Shown piece after piece: positions 39,962-49,704 of a stretch of 64,000 bases of DNA (positions are counted from its first letter, which is position 1; each line of letters starts with the position of its first letter). Under the pieces are notes generated by a model, which saw only the letters and a program-made list of their open reading frames with translations, did no database searches and was not told the DNA's origin. This stretch comes from Gemmatimonadota bacterium. GTDB taxonomy: Bacteria; Gemmatimonadota; Gemmatimonadetes; Gemmatimonadales; Gemmatimonadaceae. The translations under genes were made by a program, and so were the position numbers. The DNA lies in NCBI GenBank assembly GCA_031127075.1, contig JARIFA010000007.1:1-64000 (forward strand), in the 5' to 3' direction.

Positions 39962-42900
39962 TTACATCACCACCTTCGGCCGCGGCGTCCTCGTGATCAG
40001 CCCCGGCACGCCGGCGCGCTCCAGCAGCTGATTGAACGCCTGCACCTCCGTCGTCTCGAAGGTCGTGACGCGCGCCCTGAGCGCCGCCCACTCCCGCTCG
40101 AGCTCCGCCAACCGCTCGCGCACCGGCTGCGTCACGCCGGGGTGCCCCTCGAGCTGGCCGAGGAGGAAGCCGAACTGGCCGTTGATCCCGTTCGCGTAGT
40201 TGATGATGTCCTGGCCGTTCGCCGCCTTCGTGGTCATCGCCGGGTCGAGCGTATCGGCCTTCGCCGTCAGCTGACGCCCGGCGATCCCGATCGAGTCGGC
40301 CATCGGCACGTCACGCGTGCGCGAGACGATCCCCGTGACCTGCGTCTTCACGTCGCGCACGCGGAGCACCGCGTCGTGGATCTCCCCGATCCGCGCGACG
40401 AGCGCGTTCGCAAGGCTGTCGCGCTCGGCGATGATCGCCGTCGGGATCGGTTCGAGCCGCGGGTCCGCCGTCACGTCGAACGCCTGCGACTGTGTGACGC
40501 CGCCGACCGTGAGCCGCACCGTGTAGCGCCCCGGCACCACCTTCGCGCCGCCGCCGGCCGGCGCGCCGAAGAGGAGCACCCCCTGCAACGACGTCGGCGC
40601 ATCGCGGCGGAGGTCCCAGGTGAAGGTGTTGAGCCCCGCCTTCGGGGCGAGGCGCGCCGGTCCCGTCCCCTTGGTCGAGTAGGTGCGTAGCACCGCGCCG
40701 CGCGCATCGAGGAAGGCGAGGGTCACGGCGGTGGTCGAATCGGGTGCGGTCGCGAGGCGATAGTGCACCGTCGCGCCGGATGCCGGGTTCCGCCCCACGC
40801 TTCCCGCGCCGCCGCCCCCCCACCCGCCGCCGAAGTCGGCGAGCGTCGTGGCGCGCGGCGTGAAGAGATGCGCCGGCGCCTTGGCGATCTCCGGCGTCAT
40901 CTGCCGGAGCGGCGAGAGGTCGTCGAGGATCCAGAACGACCGCCCTTCGGTGGAGGCGATGAGATCGCCGTGCCGCACCTCGAGGTCGGTCACCGGGGTC
41001 ACCGGCATCCCCACGAGCGGCTGCCAGCGCGCCCCGTCGTCGACGGAGAACCATGCGCCCGTCTCCGTGCCCGCGTAGAGCAGCCCGCGCCGCGTCGGAT
41101 CCTCGCGCACCACGCGCACCGGCTCGCCGGCGCGCAGCCCGGTCACGCGGAGCGTCCACGTCTTGCCGTAGTCGGTCGACTTGTAGAGGAGCGGGGTGGG
41201 GTCTCCCACACGGTCGCGCCGGAAGGCGATCCACACCGTCGCCGGATCGAACGGCGACACCTCAATCTCGTTTACGAGCCCATCGCCCGCGTCGGGCGGG
41301 GTGATGTTGGTCCAGGTCGCGCCGCCGTCGCGCGTGAGCTGCACGAGCCCGTCGTCGGTCCCCACATAGAGGGTCCGCGCGTCGTGCATCGACTCGTGGA
41401 TCACGACGATCGTGCCGTAGACCTCGCCGCCGGCCCCTTCGTTGGTGATCGGCCCGCCCCCCCACCCCTGCCGCGCCGGGTCGTCGCGGGTGAGGTCCTT
41501 CCCGCCGGCGAGCGGCGCCCAGGTGGTCCCGCGGTCGGAGGTGCGGAAGAGGACGTTCCCGCCGTGGTAGATCACGTTCGCGTCGTGCTGCGAGACGAGG
41601 ATCGGCGCCGTCCAGTTGAAGCGATAGCGCGTCGAGTCGGTGCGCTCGGTGAGGTTCATCTCGGGCCACGGCATGATCGCCCGCGACGTCCAGGTGCGCT
41701 GGTCGAGCTCGTCGATGATCCCCTGATAGCAGCCGCCGTAGACGAAGCGCGAGTCCCGCGCGCTCACGCCGATGTTCGCGCTCTCGCAGCCGGCGCCGTC
41801 CCACCAGTCACGGACGGAGACGCTCCCCGCGACGCCGCGGCTGCGGATCACCACCGAGGAGTTGTCCTGCTGGCCGCTGTAGAGCTTGTACGGGACGTCG
41901 TCGTCGACGGTCACGTGGTAGAACTGCGCCGTCGGCTGGTTGTCCTGCGCGCTCCAGCTGCGGCCACCGTCGAGGGAGATCGAGGCGCCACCGTCGTTCG
42001 CGTTGATCAGGTGGCTCGGGTTCGTCGGATTGATCCAGAGCTGGTGGTTGTCGCCGTGCGTCGCGTTGACGGTCGTGAACGTCGCGCCGCCGTCGATCGA
42101 GCGCATCACCGGCGCGTTCATCACCCACACCACGTCCGCGTTCTGCGGGTCGGCCGTGACGTTCATGTAGTACCACGACCGGGTCTGGATCAGTCGGTCG
42201 CCGGACATCTTCCGCCAGCTCTTCCCGGCGTCGTCCGAGCGATAGAGCCCACCGTTCGGCTCGGCCTCGACGATCGCGTACACGCGGTCCGGGTTCGCCG
42301 GCGAGACGGCCACGCCGATCTTCCCCATCAGCGCGGGGAGCCCCTGGGTCAGGCGCGTCCAGGTGCTGCCGCCGTCGGTCGACTTCCAGATCCCGCTCCC
42401 CGCGCCGCCGCTGCGCACGAACCAGGGTGTCCGCTGATGGTCCCAGAACGCGGCGTAGAGGATCCGCGGGTTGCTCGGATCCATCGAGAGATCGCTCGCG
42501 CCGCTCGTCGCATTCGCGCCGGCGAGTACCAACGTCCACGTCGCGCCGCCATCGATGGTGCGATAGATCCCGCGCTCCGGCGTCCCCTTCCAGCGATCGC
42601 CCTGCACGGCCACGTACACCACGTCGGGATCCGATGGGTGGATGCGCACCGCCGAGATCTGCCGCGTGGCCGCGAGGCCGACATGCACCCAGGTGCGTCC
42701 CTGGTCGGTCGACTTGTAGACGCCGTCGCCGTACGTCGACGACTGCCCACGGATCGCGTGCTCGCCGGTCCCTACGTAGAGCACGTTCGCGTCCGACGGC
42801 GCCACGGCGATCGCGCCGATGGAACTCGTCTTGAACTGGCCGTCGGAGATGTTCCTCCAGTTGATCCCGGCGTCATCGGTGCGCCAGAGCCCGCCGCCGG

Positions 42901-43108
42901 TGTAGCCGGCGAAGTACGTCAGCGGCTTGGCGGGGATGCCGGCCACCGCGTTCGCCCGCCCGCCGCGTGAGGGGCCGATGTTGCGCCACGCGAGCTTCGC
43001 CACCTCTGCGTACGTGGAGTCGGGGCGAGGGGCCGCCGCGGCGCCGCGCGACTGCGCCGAGGCGATGGCCGGACCGAGCAGAAGGAGGGCAGGGAGGAGA
43101 CGACGCAT
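39962..43108 (-). CDS. BNR/sortilin-like (VPS10-type) secreted glycosyl-hydrolase-fold repeat protein
   Basis: Signal peptide MRRLLPALLLLGPAIASAQ; multiple Asp-box-like repeats (IYRTIDGGATWTLV, IWKSTDGGSTWTRL, LYRSDDAGKSWRKM, LYKSTDYGKTWTLR); start reassigned to ATG 43108. Confidence 0.87.
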   Translation of the reverse strand: MRRLLPALLLLGPAIASAQSRGAAAAPRPDSTYAEVAKLAWRNIGPSRGGRANAVAGIPAKPLTYFAGYTGGGLWRTDDAGINWRNISDGQFKTSSIGAIAVAPSDANVLYVGTGEHAIRGQSSTYGDGVYKSTDQGRTWVHVGLAATRQISAVRIHPSDPDVVYVAVQGDRWKGTPERGIYRTIDGGATWTLVLAGANATSGASDLSMDPSNPRILYAAFWDHQRTPWFVRSGGAGSGIWKSTDGGSTWTRLTQGLPALMGKIGVAVSPANPDRVYAIVEAEPNGGLYRSDDAGKSWRKMSGDRLIQTRSWYYMNVTADPQNADVVWVMNAPVMRSIDGGATFTTVNATHGDNHQLWINPTNPSHLINANDGGASISLDGGRSWSAQDNQPTAQFYHVTVDDDVPYKLYSGQQDNSSVVIRSRGVAGSVSVRDWWDGAGCESANIGVSARDSRFVYGGCYQGIIDELDQRTWTSRAIMPWPEMNLTERTDSTRYRFNWTAPILVSQHDANVIYHGGNVLFRTSDRGTTWAPLAGGKDLTRDDPARQGWGGGPITNEGAGGEVYGTIVVIHESMHDARTLYVGTDDGLVQLTRDGGATWTNITPPDAGDGLVNEIEVSPFDPATVWIAFRRDRVGDPTPLLYKSTDYGKTWTLRVTGLRAGEPVRVVREDPTRRGLLYAGTETGAWFSVDDGARWQPLVGMPVTPVTDLEVRHGDLIASTEGRSFWILDDLSPLRQMTPEIAKAPAHLFTPRATTLADFGGGWGGGGAGSVGRNPASGATVHYRLATAPDSTTAVTLAFLDARGAVLRTYSTKGTGPARLAPKAGLNTFTWDLRRDAPTSLQGVLLFGAPAGGGAKVVPGRYTVRLTVGGVTQSQAFDVTADPRLEPIPTAIIAERDSLANALVARIGEIHDAVLRVRDVKTQVTGIVSRTRDVPMADSIGIAGRQLTAKADTLDPAMTTKAANGQDIINYANGINGQFGFLLGQLEGHPGVTQPVRERLAELEREWAALRARVTTFETTEVQAFNQLLERAGVPGLITRTPRPKVVM

Positions 43109-43182
43109 GGACGAACCCGGCGGTGGGGGGTGGTGGGAATCGGAAACGCGCTCCAACATATCGCCGAATCCGCACCCCCACG

Positions 43183-44820
43183 ATGATGAGACGCCTCCTA
43201 CCCGCCGTCCTCCTGCTCCTCGCCTGCGCCACCACCCTCCTCGAGGGGCAGGGCGCCACGTCGCGTCCGGCACGTTCGGCCCGGGCCGCGTCGCCGGCGC
43301 CGGCCACCACGCCGGCCATGCCGCCCAAGCCGACCCTGGTCGTCTTTCTGACCGTCGACCAGCTCGGGAGCGATTATCTGGCGCGCTTCGGCGGGAACCT
43401 CACCGGCGGCCTCAGACGGCTCCGTGATGAGGGCGCGACCTGGCTGTATGGCGTACATGATCACGCCATCACAGAAACAGCACCAGGACATGCAGCGACT
43501 ATGTCGGGCCGATTCCCGGTCCACACCGGGATCGCCAGCAACTCCCAGGGGGTCAACACCCGCGAAGCCCCCCTCATCGATTCCGACGACACCGGCGCCT
43601 CGCCCTTCCGGTTCCGCGGCACCGTCCTCCTCGACTGGATGCTCGCGGCGAACCCCGCCACCCGCTCCCTCTCCGTCTCCCGGAAGGACCGCGGCGCGAT
43701 CCTCCCCGTCGGCACCGTGAAGACCCACGTCTATTGGTTCGCCGCCAACGGACGCTTCACCACCTCGCGCTACTACCGCGACACCCTCCCCACCTGGGTC
43801 GCCCGCTTCAACGCCCGCAACATCCCGGCCCGCTACGCGGGCCAGGAGTGGACGCCGCTCCTCCCCGCCGACCGCTACGCCGAGCCGGATTCCATCAGCT
43901 TCGAAGCCGACGGCGACTACACCTTCCCGCATCGCCTCACCCGCGACTCCGTCCGCGCCGGCCGCGACATCCGCGACTGGCCCTGGATGGACTCCCTCAC
44001 TCTCGCCTTCGCCCTCGAGGGCACCCGCGCCCTCGCCCTCGGCGCCGACGCGAATCGCACCGACCTCCTCGCGATCTCCCTCTCCACCACCGACGCCATC
44101 GGCCACCGCTACGGCCCCGACTCCAAGGAGATCCACGACCAGGTCCTGCGCCTCGATCGCTATCTCGGGCAGTTCCTCGATTCGCTCATCGCCATCCGCG
44201 GTCGCGACCGCGTGATCGTCGCCCTCACCGCCGACCACGGTGTGCAGCCGATCCCCGAGCTCCGCTCGGCGTGGTATCCGAATCACGACGCGCAGCGCGT
44301 CGATCCGGCCCCGGCGTGGCGCGCCGTCCGCGCCGCGCTCCGCCGCGCCGGCGTCGACTCCACTGCCGTCGACAGCGACGACGGGTTCCGGGTCGTCGAC
44401 GCCGACGCCTTCCGCCGTGCGAACGTCGATCCCGACGCGATCGCGCGCGTCTGGGTGCAGGAGCTTCGGCAGATGAACGGCGTCGCGCACGCCGACCTCC
44501 TCACCGATCTCGCCCGCGCCGACACCACGACGAACGTCCTCGCGCGCCGGTGGCTCCATCAGTTCGCCCCCGACGGGCCCATCCGCGCCGTCGTCTCGCT
44601 CGAGCCCTTCGCCTACTGGAAGTCGACCACCTACGCCACGCACGGCTCCCCGAACGAGCCCGACGCGCGCGTCCCCGTCCTCTTCTGGGGCGCCGGTATC
44701 GCCGCGGGGCATCGAGCCGGCGAGGCGCGCGTCGTCGATATGGCGCCGACCCTCGCCCAGCGGCTTGGCATCCGGCCCCTCGAACGCCTCGACGGCGTCC
44801 CCCTCACCTTGCATCCCTGA
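43183..44820 (+). CDS. Secreted alkaline-phosphatase-superfamily protein
   Basis: LVVFLTVDQLGSDYLARFGG, ITETAPGHAATMSGRFPVHTGI (metal/nucleophile Thr), LSTTDAIGHRYGPDSKE, VALTADHGVQPIPE. Confidence 0.88.
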   Translation: MMRRLLPAVLLLLACATTLLEGQGATSRPARSARAASPAPATTPAMPPKPTLVVFLTVDQLGSDYLARFGGNLTGGLRRLRDEGATWLYGVHDHAITETAPGHAATMSGRFPVHTGIASNSQGVNTREAPLIDSDDTGASPFRFRGTVLLDWMLAANPATRSLSVSRKDRGAILPVGTVKTHVYWFAANGRFTTSRYYRDTLPTWVARFNARNIPARYAGQEWTPLLPADRYAEPDSISFEADGDYTFPHRLTRDSVRAGRDIRDWPWMDSLTLAFALEGTRALALGADANRTDLLAISLSTTDAIGHRYGPDSKEIHDQVLRLDRYLGQFLDSLIAIRGRDRVIVALTADHGVQPIPELRSAWYPNHDAQRVDPAPAWRAVRAALRRAGVDSTAVDSDDGFRVVDADAFRRANVDPDAIARVWVQELRQMNGVAHADLLTDLARADTTTNVLARRWLHQFAPDGPIRAVVSLEPFAYWKSTTYATHGSPNEPDARVPVLFWGAGIAAGHRAGEARVVDMAPTLAQRLGIRPLERLDGVPLTLHP

Positions 44821-44831
44821 CCCCTCCTCCG

Positions 44832-45746
44832 ATGGCGAAGGCGCCCGCACCCCTCGAACAGCGCACGCTCGGTCGCACCGGCGGCGCGATGACCATCCTC
44901 GGCCTCGGCACCCGCCGCCTCGCCACGGCCGGCCAGCAGGCCACCATCCGCGTCGTTCGTGAGGCGATCGATGCGGGCGTCAACGTCCTCGAAGTCGCCC
45001 CCGCCTTCGCCGACGGACGCGCGGAGCGATGGATAGGCCTCGCCCTCCGCGATGGGTATCGCGAGCGCGTGCAACTCATCTGGCAGTGCGGCGCCTATCT
45101 CCGCGACTACAAGACCTCGATGGCGCAGTTCGAGGCGACGCTCCGCCACCTGCGTACCGACCATCTCGATATGTGGTCGTTCCACGAGGTCATCTACGAC
45201 AACGATCCCGACTGGATCTACGAGCACGGGGGCCTCGACGCCGCGCAGGAGGCCCGCGACCAGCGGCGCGTGCGGTACATCGGCTTCCACGGCGAGAAGT
45301 CACCGCACATCGCGCTCAAGCTCCTCCAGCGCGGCTTCGCGTGGGACGCGGTGTTGATGCCCCTCAACCCCTTCGACGCGAGCTTCCGCTCCTTCGAGAA
45401 GCAGGTCCTCCCCGAGGTGATCCGCCGCGGCGGCGCCGTCATCGGCACTAAGGCCCTCGCCGGGGGCGCCATCCCCGCGGGGAAGGTGGTGAAGGTCGAC
45501 GACGCCTTCCGCTACGTCTGGTCCCTCCCCGTCTCCAGCGTCCTCGTCGGGTGCGATTCGAGCCCAATCCTCAAGAAGACCCTCAAGACCGCCGCCGATT
45601 TCCAGCTCTTCCACGCCGGCGAGATGGACGCGATGCGCCAGAAGGCGCGCGCCACCGCCGGCGACGGCCGCTGCGAACGCTACAAGACCACGCAGGAGTT
45701 CGACGGCGCGGGCGGACTCGCCGCGCACGGCTTCACCACGAAGTGA
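44832..45746 (+). CDS. Aldo/keto reductase family protein
   Basis: LEQRTLGRTGGAMTILGLGTRRLA, VNVLEVAPAFADGRAERWIG, RVRYIGFHGEKSPH, VIGTKALAGGAI. Confidence 0.82.
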   Translation: MAKAPAPLEQRTLGRTGGAMTILGLGTRRLATAGQQATIRVVREAIDAGVNVLEVAPAFADGRAERWIGLALRDGYRERVQLIWQCGAYLRDYKTSMAQFEATLRHLRTDHLDMWSFHEVIYDNDPDWIYEHGGLDAAQEARDQRRVRYIGFHGEKSPHIALKLLQRGFAWDAVLMPLNPFDASFRSFEKQVLPEVIRRGGAVIGTKALAGGAIPAGKVVKVDDAFRYVWSLPVSSVLVGCDSSPILKKTLKTAADFQLFHAGEMDAMRQKARATAGDGRCERYKTTQEFDGAGGLAAHGFTTK

Positions 45747-45831
45747 CATCGCTGATCGGCCCACCGTATCGCTCCCGCATCGATCTGACGTCGCCGACCG
45801 GCGCGCTGAATCGCTCCCACACCGTGACCCT

Positions 45832-47937
45832 GTGACCCTCCGACTCCGTCGTTCCCTCGCGCTCCTCGTCGCCTGCGCGCTTCCCCTCGGCGCGCAGACC
45901 CTTGGTGGCTACACCCCCGCCCGTGCCGCGGCGCAGCGCAGCGCCGAGCAGGCCGCGATCCGCCGCCCCGACACGGCGCGCGTGGGCGTCACCGCCCGCG
46001 CCCTCGCCGACCGACCGCACATCGCCGGCACCGCCGCGCAGGCACGCACCCGCGACCTCGTCATCGACGCGATGAAGGCCGCCGGCCTCGAGACCGAGGT
46101 GCGTGAGTACAAGGTCTGGCTCCCGCACACCGTCGAGTACGGCGTCTGGCGCGTCTCGCCCGATCCGAAGCGGCTCGAACTGCGTGAAGGCGAGCTCCCC
46201 GAGGATCCCACCACCCTCGCGCATCCCGAGTATCCCACCGTCAACGGCTACTCCGGCACCGGCGATGTCACCGGCGAGGTCGTCTACGTCAACTACGGCC
46301 TCGTCGAGGACTACGCCATCCTCGACTCCCTCGGCGTCTCGGTGAGGGGGAAGGTCGCCATCGCGCGCTACGGACGGAGCTTCCGCGGCATCAAGGCGCG
46401 CGAGGCCGAGCGGCACGGCGCCGTCGCGCTCCTGATGTACAGCGATCCCGCCGACGACGGCTACGTGCAGGGCGACGTCTATCCCGAGGGACCCTTCCGC
46501 AACGATCGTGGCGTGCAGCGCGGCAGCGTGATGAACGGCGCCGGCGATCCGAGCACGCCGGGGTATCCCTCGCGGGCGAACGCGCCGCGCATCCCGCTCG
46601 ACTCGATGCCCGTCCCGCGCATCCCCGTGCTTCCGCTCTCGTACGGCAACGCCGTCGAGCTCCTGAAGGACGTGCGCGGCACCGACGTCCCGCGCGGGTG
46701 GCAGGGGGGCCTCGCCTTCCGCTATCACGTCGGCCCCGGCCCCGTGCAGGCGCGCGTGCAGGTCTTCAGCGACTCCGCGACCGCCGCCTACAAGTCGATC
46801 TGGAACACCTTCGGCATCGTGCGCGGCACCGAGTTCCCCGACGAGATCGTCGTCATCGGCGCGCACCGCGATGCCTGGAGCCCCGGCGCCGTCGACAACG
46901 TCTCCGGCACCGCGAGCGTCGTCGAGGCCGCGCGCGCGGTGGCCGAGCAGATGAAGACCGGCTGGCGCCCGCGCCGCACGCTGATGTTCGCCACCTGGGA
47001 CGCGGAGGAGTGGGGGCTCGTCGGCTCCACGGAGTACGTGGAAGACGATTCGCTCCGTCTGATGCGCGGCGGCGTCGCCTACTTCAATCAGGACGTCAGC
47101 GCGAGCGGGCCGAGCTTCGGCGGCGGTGGCTCTCCCACGCTGCGCGGGATGCTCCGCGAGGTCGCGGGCACCATCCCCGACCCGAGCGGCGCGGGGAGCG
47201 TGTACGACGTCTGGCGCACGCGCGCCGGCGTTCGCGCGGGCGAGGAGCCCGCGATGGGCGATCCGGGTGGCGGCTCCGACTTCGCCGGCTTCTACAACCA
47301 CCTCGGCATCCCGCACGCGGATTGGGGCTTCGGCGGTGGGAACGGCATCTATCACTCGAACTACGACTCCTACACGTTCATGGAGCGGTTCGGGGATCCC
47401 GGGTATCGCTATCACACCGCCGCCGCACGCATCGGGACCGCGATGATGATGCGCATCGCGAACGCCGACATCCTTCCGTACGACTATGTGGAGTTCGCGC
47501 GCACGATGCGCCGCTATCTCCCGCCGATCGATGCGAACCTCCGGACGCGCGGGTGGGCGGGGTCGAGTGCGCCCCTCGCCGCCGCGATCGACCGCATGGA
47601 GGCCGCCGCGCAGGCGTTCAATGCCGCGCGCGATGCGGCCCTCGCCGCCAACCTCCCCGCCGCGCGCCAGCGCGCCACCAACCAGGCGCTGCTACAGGTG
47701 GAGCGCGCGATGACGCGCCCGCAGGGGCTCCGCACGCGTCCCTGGTATCGCAACCTCATCTATGTGGCCGACGTCGACAACGGATACAGCACGATGGTCT
47801 TCCCGTCGGTGAACGAGGCCATCCGCTACGGTGATGCGGGGCAGTTCGCGGAGGAACTGGGGGATCTGGTGGGGCGGTTCGATGCGGCGACGGGAGCGCT
47901 GCGCGCGGCGGAAAGGGCGCTCAAGGCTGGAAGCTGA
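45832..47937 (+). CDS. M28 peptidase (PA domain, glutamate carboxypeptidase II-like)
   Basis: HIAGTAAQARTRDLVIDAMKAAGLE, VVIGAHRDAWSPGAVDNVSGTASVVE, LMFATWDAEEWGLVGSTEY, GGGSDFAGFYNHLGIPHADWGF; C-terminal TfR-like dimerisation domain. Confidence 0.88.
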   Translation: MTLRLRRSLALLVACALPLGAQTLGGYTPARAAAQRSAEQAAIRRPDTARVGVTARALADRPHIAGTAAQARTRDLVIDAMKAAGLETEVREYKVWLPHTVEYGVWRVSPDPKRLELREGELPEDPTTLAHPEYPTVNGYSGTGDVTGEVVYVNYGLVEDYAILDSLGVSVRGKVAIARYGRSFRGIKAREAERHGAVALLMYSDPADDGYVQGDVYPEGPFRNDRGVQRGSVMNGAGDPSTPGYPSRANAPRIPLDSMPVPRIPVLPLSYGNAVELLKDVRGTDVPRGWQGGLAFRYHVGPGPVQARVQVFSDSATAAYKSIWNTFGIVRGTEFPDEIVVIGAHRDAWSPGAVDNVSGTASVVEAARAVAEQMKTGWRPRRTLMFATWDAEEWGLVGSTEYVEDDSLRLMRGGVAYFNQDVSASGPSFGGGGSPTLRGMLREVAGTIPDPSGAGSVYDVWRTRAGVRAGEEPAMGDPGGGSDFAGFYNHLGIPHADWGFGGGNGIYHSNYDSYTFMERFGDPGYRYHTAAARIGTAMMMRIANADILPYDYVEFARTMRRYLPPIDANLRTRGWAGSSAPLAAAIDRMEAAAQAFNAARDAALAANLPAARQRATNQALLQVERAMTRPQGLRTRPWYRNLIYVADVDNGYSTMVFPSVNEAIRYGDAGQFAEELGDLVGRFDAATGALRAAERALKAGS

Positions 47938-47942
47938 ACGCT
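47922..47942. repeat. Short heptanucleotide array (GAAGGCT type), 3 units overlapping two convergent gene ends
   Basis: CAAGGCT GGAAGCT GAACGCT. Confidence 0.6.
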
Positions 47943-49138
47943 CAGTACCTACTGACACTCCGATCCACCGTCACACTCCACCGGTCGATGCCGCCGGTGA
48001 GATTGATCACTCGGTCGAACCCCGCGCTCCGCAGGTATTCCGCCACCATCGCGCTCCGCATCCCGTGATGGCAGAGTACGACGATGTCGCGGTCGCGCGG
48101 GAGTTCGCCATGGCGGCGTGGCACCTCCGCCATCGGGATATGCGTGCTCCCGTCGAGCGCGGCGACCTCGACCTCCCATCCCTCGCGCACGTCGAGGACC
48201 ACGAGCGGGTCGCCCTTCGCGAGGCGCACCGACAGCGCCTCAGGGTCGATCGCACGCGGCATCTCCGTCGCTGAACCACCGGCGGTCGCCCCGCGCGCCG
48301 CGCCCGTCGCACCATTCGCGCCCGAAGTACCGTTCGCGCCCGAAGTACCGTTCGCGCTCGGCGCCCCGCAGAACGCTTCGTAATCCGCGAGCAGCTCCGT
48401 CTGTGCGCGCGTCGCGCACCAGGCGCACGCCGCGTTCCGCGCGATCGCGACCTCGTGCATCTGGGCGCCGAGCGCGTCCACGAGGAGCAGTCGCCCGACG
48501 AGCGGTGTACCGATGCCGAGGAGCAGCTTGATCGCTTCGGTCGCCTGCAACGCGCCGAGCGTCCCCGGGAGCACGCCGAGCACGCCGCCGGTGGCGCAGT
48601 CGGCGACGGTGCCGGGCGCGGGGGGCTCGGGGTGCACGCAGCGATAGCAGGGGCCGTCGGCGGTCGCGTAGACGCTGATCCGGCCCTCGAAGCGATGCAC
48701 GCTCGCCTGCACGAGCGGCTTCCCTTCGAGGACGCAGGCGTCGTTCAGCAGATAGCGCGTCGCGAAGGCATCGGTGCAATCGAGGACCACGTCGTAGTCC
48801 GCGACGATCCCGCGCGCGTTCGCGCGCGTGAGCGCCGTCTGCCACGTATCGATCCGCACCTCGGGGTTCAGCGCCTCGAGCCGCGCGCGCGCGGCCGCCG
48901 TCTTCGGCGTGCCGACGCTCGGCGTGTCGAAGAGCACCTGCCGCTGGAGGTTGTGCAGCGCGACGGTATCGTGGTCGACGAGCCCCAGCGTGCCGACCCC
49001 CGCGGCGGCGAGGTAGAGCGCGGCGGGGGATCCGAGTCCCCCCACGCCGACGACGAGGACGCGGGCGCGCCCGAGGGCGGCCTGCCCCTCCGGCCCCACC
49101 TGCGGCAGCACCAGATGCCGCGCGTAGCGGCTCGTCAT
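47942..49138 (-). CDS. moeB: ThiF/MoeB-type E1-like adenylyltransferase fused to rhodanese domain
   Basis: SRYARHLVLPQVGPEGQAALGRARVLVVGVGGLGSPAALYLAAAGVG, RYLLNDACVLEGKPLVQASV, rhodanese VVLDVREGWEVEVA..VVLCHHGMRSAMVAEYL. Confidence 0.9.
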   Translation of the reverse strand: MTSRYARHLVLPQVGPEGQAALGRARVLVVGVGGLGSPAALYLAAAGVGTLGLVDHDTVALHNLQRQVLFDTPSVGTPKTAAARARLEALNPEVRIDTWQTALTRANARGIVADYDVVLDCTDAFATRYLLNDACVLEGKPLVQASVHRFEGRISVYATADGPCYRCVHPEPPAPGTVADCATGGVLGVLPGTLGALQATEAIKLLLGIGTPLVGRLLLVDALGAQMHEVAIARNAACAWCATRAQTELLADYEAFCGAPSANGTSGANGTSGANGATGAARGATAGGSATEMPRAIDPEALSVRLAKGDPLVVLDVREGWEVEVAALDGSTHIPMAEVPRRHGELPRDRDIVVLCHHGMRSAMVAEYLRSAGFDRVINLTGGIDRWSVTVDRSVSRY

Positions 49139-49704
49139 GCGCGCCGGAACTCCTGCGCCGGCCGCCCGCGCCCCTCGCTTCGCCACGCGTCCGTCGCCTC
49201 CACCAGCCCCGCCGCGGCGAGCGTGCGCCGGAAGCTCGCCTTGTGCAGACGCTTCTCCAGCAGGAGCTCGTACGTCGCCTGGAGCGCCGCGAGCGTGAAG
49301 CGGGTCGGCAGCAGATGGAAGGCGATTCCGTCGCGGTCCATCCGGTCGCGCAACGCGCGGACCGCCGTCGTCACCGCCGTGCGCTGCCGGGCCGGGAGCC
49401 CGCGCGGCGCCTCGATCGCCGCCCAGCGCATCCCCTTCGGCGCCTCCGTCCCCTCGCGCACCACCGCCACGTAGGTCACCGTCACCGCCGCCCGCGACGG
49501 ATGCGCCGACGCGTCCCCGAGTGCCCCCACCTGCGCGAGCCACGCGGGGGCGCGGCCGAGCGTCTGTTTGGCGAGCCGTGCGGCGGTGGCGTCGAGGGTC
49601 TTGCCCGTCGGGAGCGCGACCCAGGGACAGATCCCCCCGGTGCGCAGCAGGACGGCCAGCGCGCCGTCGCGCCGCGTGATGCAGACCAGGTCGATCGCGG
49701 TCAG
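49135..49704 (-). CDS. Nudix-domain protein with NrtR-like C-terminal winged helix (candidate NrtR-type regulator)
   Basis: LTAIDLVCITRRDGALAVLLRTGG..PWVALPTGKTLDATAARLAKQTL + C-term FTLAALQATYELLLEKRLHKASFRRTLAAAGLVEAT; only plausible start is CTG 49704 overlapping the upstream TGA. Confidence 0.7.
   Translation of the reverse strand: MTAIDLVCITRRDGALAVLLRTGGICPWVALPTGKTLDATAARLAKQTLGRAPAWLAQVGALGDASAHPSRAAVTVTYVAVVREGTEAPKGMRWAAIEAPRGLPARQRTAVTTAVRALRDRMDRDGIAFHLLPTRFTLAALQATYELLLEKRLHKASFRRTLAAAGLVEATDAWRSEGRGRPAQEFRRA

Noticed and set aside
40763-42970. 735-aa plus-strand ORF
   Set aside because: Shadow ORF antisense to the BNR protein; Arg/His/Val/Gly-biased, no recognisable domains; typical of high-GC genomes.
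43198-44850. 550-aa minus-strand ORF
   Set aside because: Antisense shadow of the phosphatase gene, compositionally biased.
45733-47415. 560-aa minus-strand ORF
   Set aside because: Antisense shadow of the M28 peptidase gene.
48310-48360. 18-bp direct repeat within moeB
   Set aside because: In-frame low-complexity linker (NGTSGANGTSGANG) between ThiF and rhodanese domains; ordinary flexible linker.
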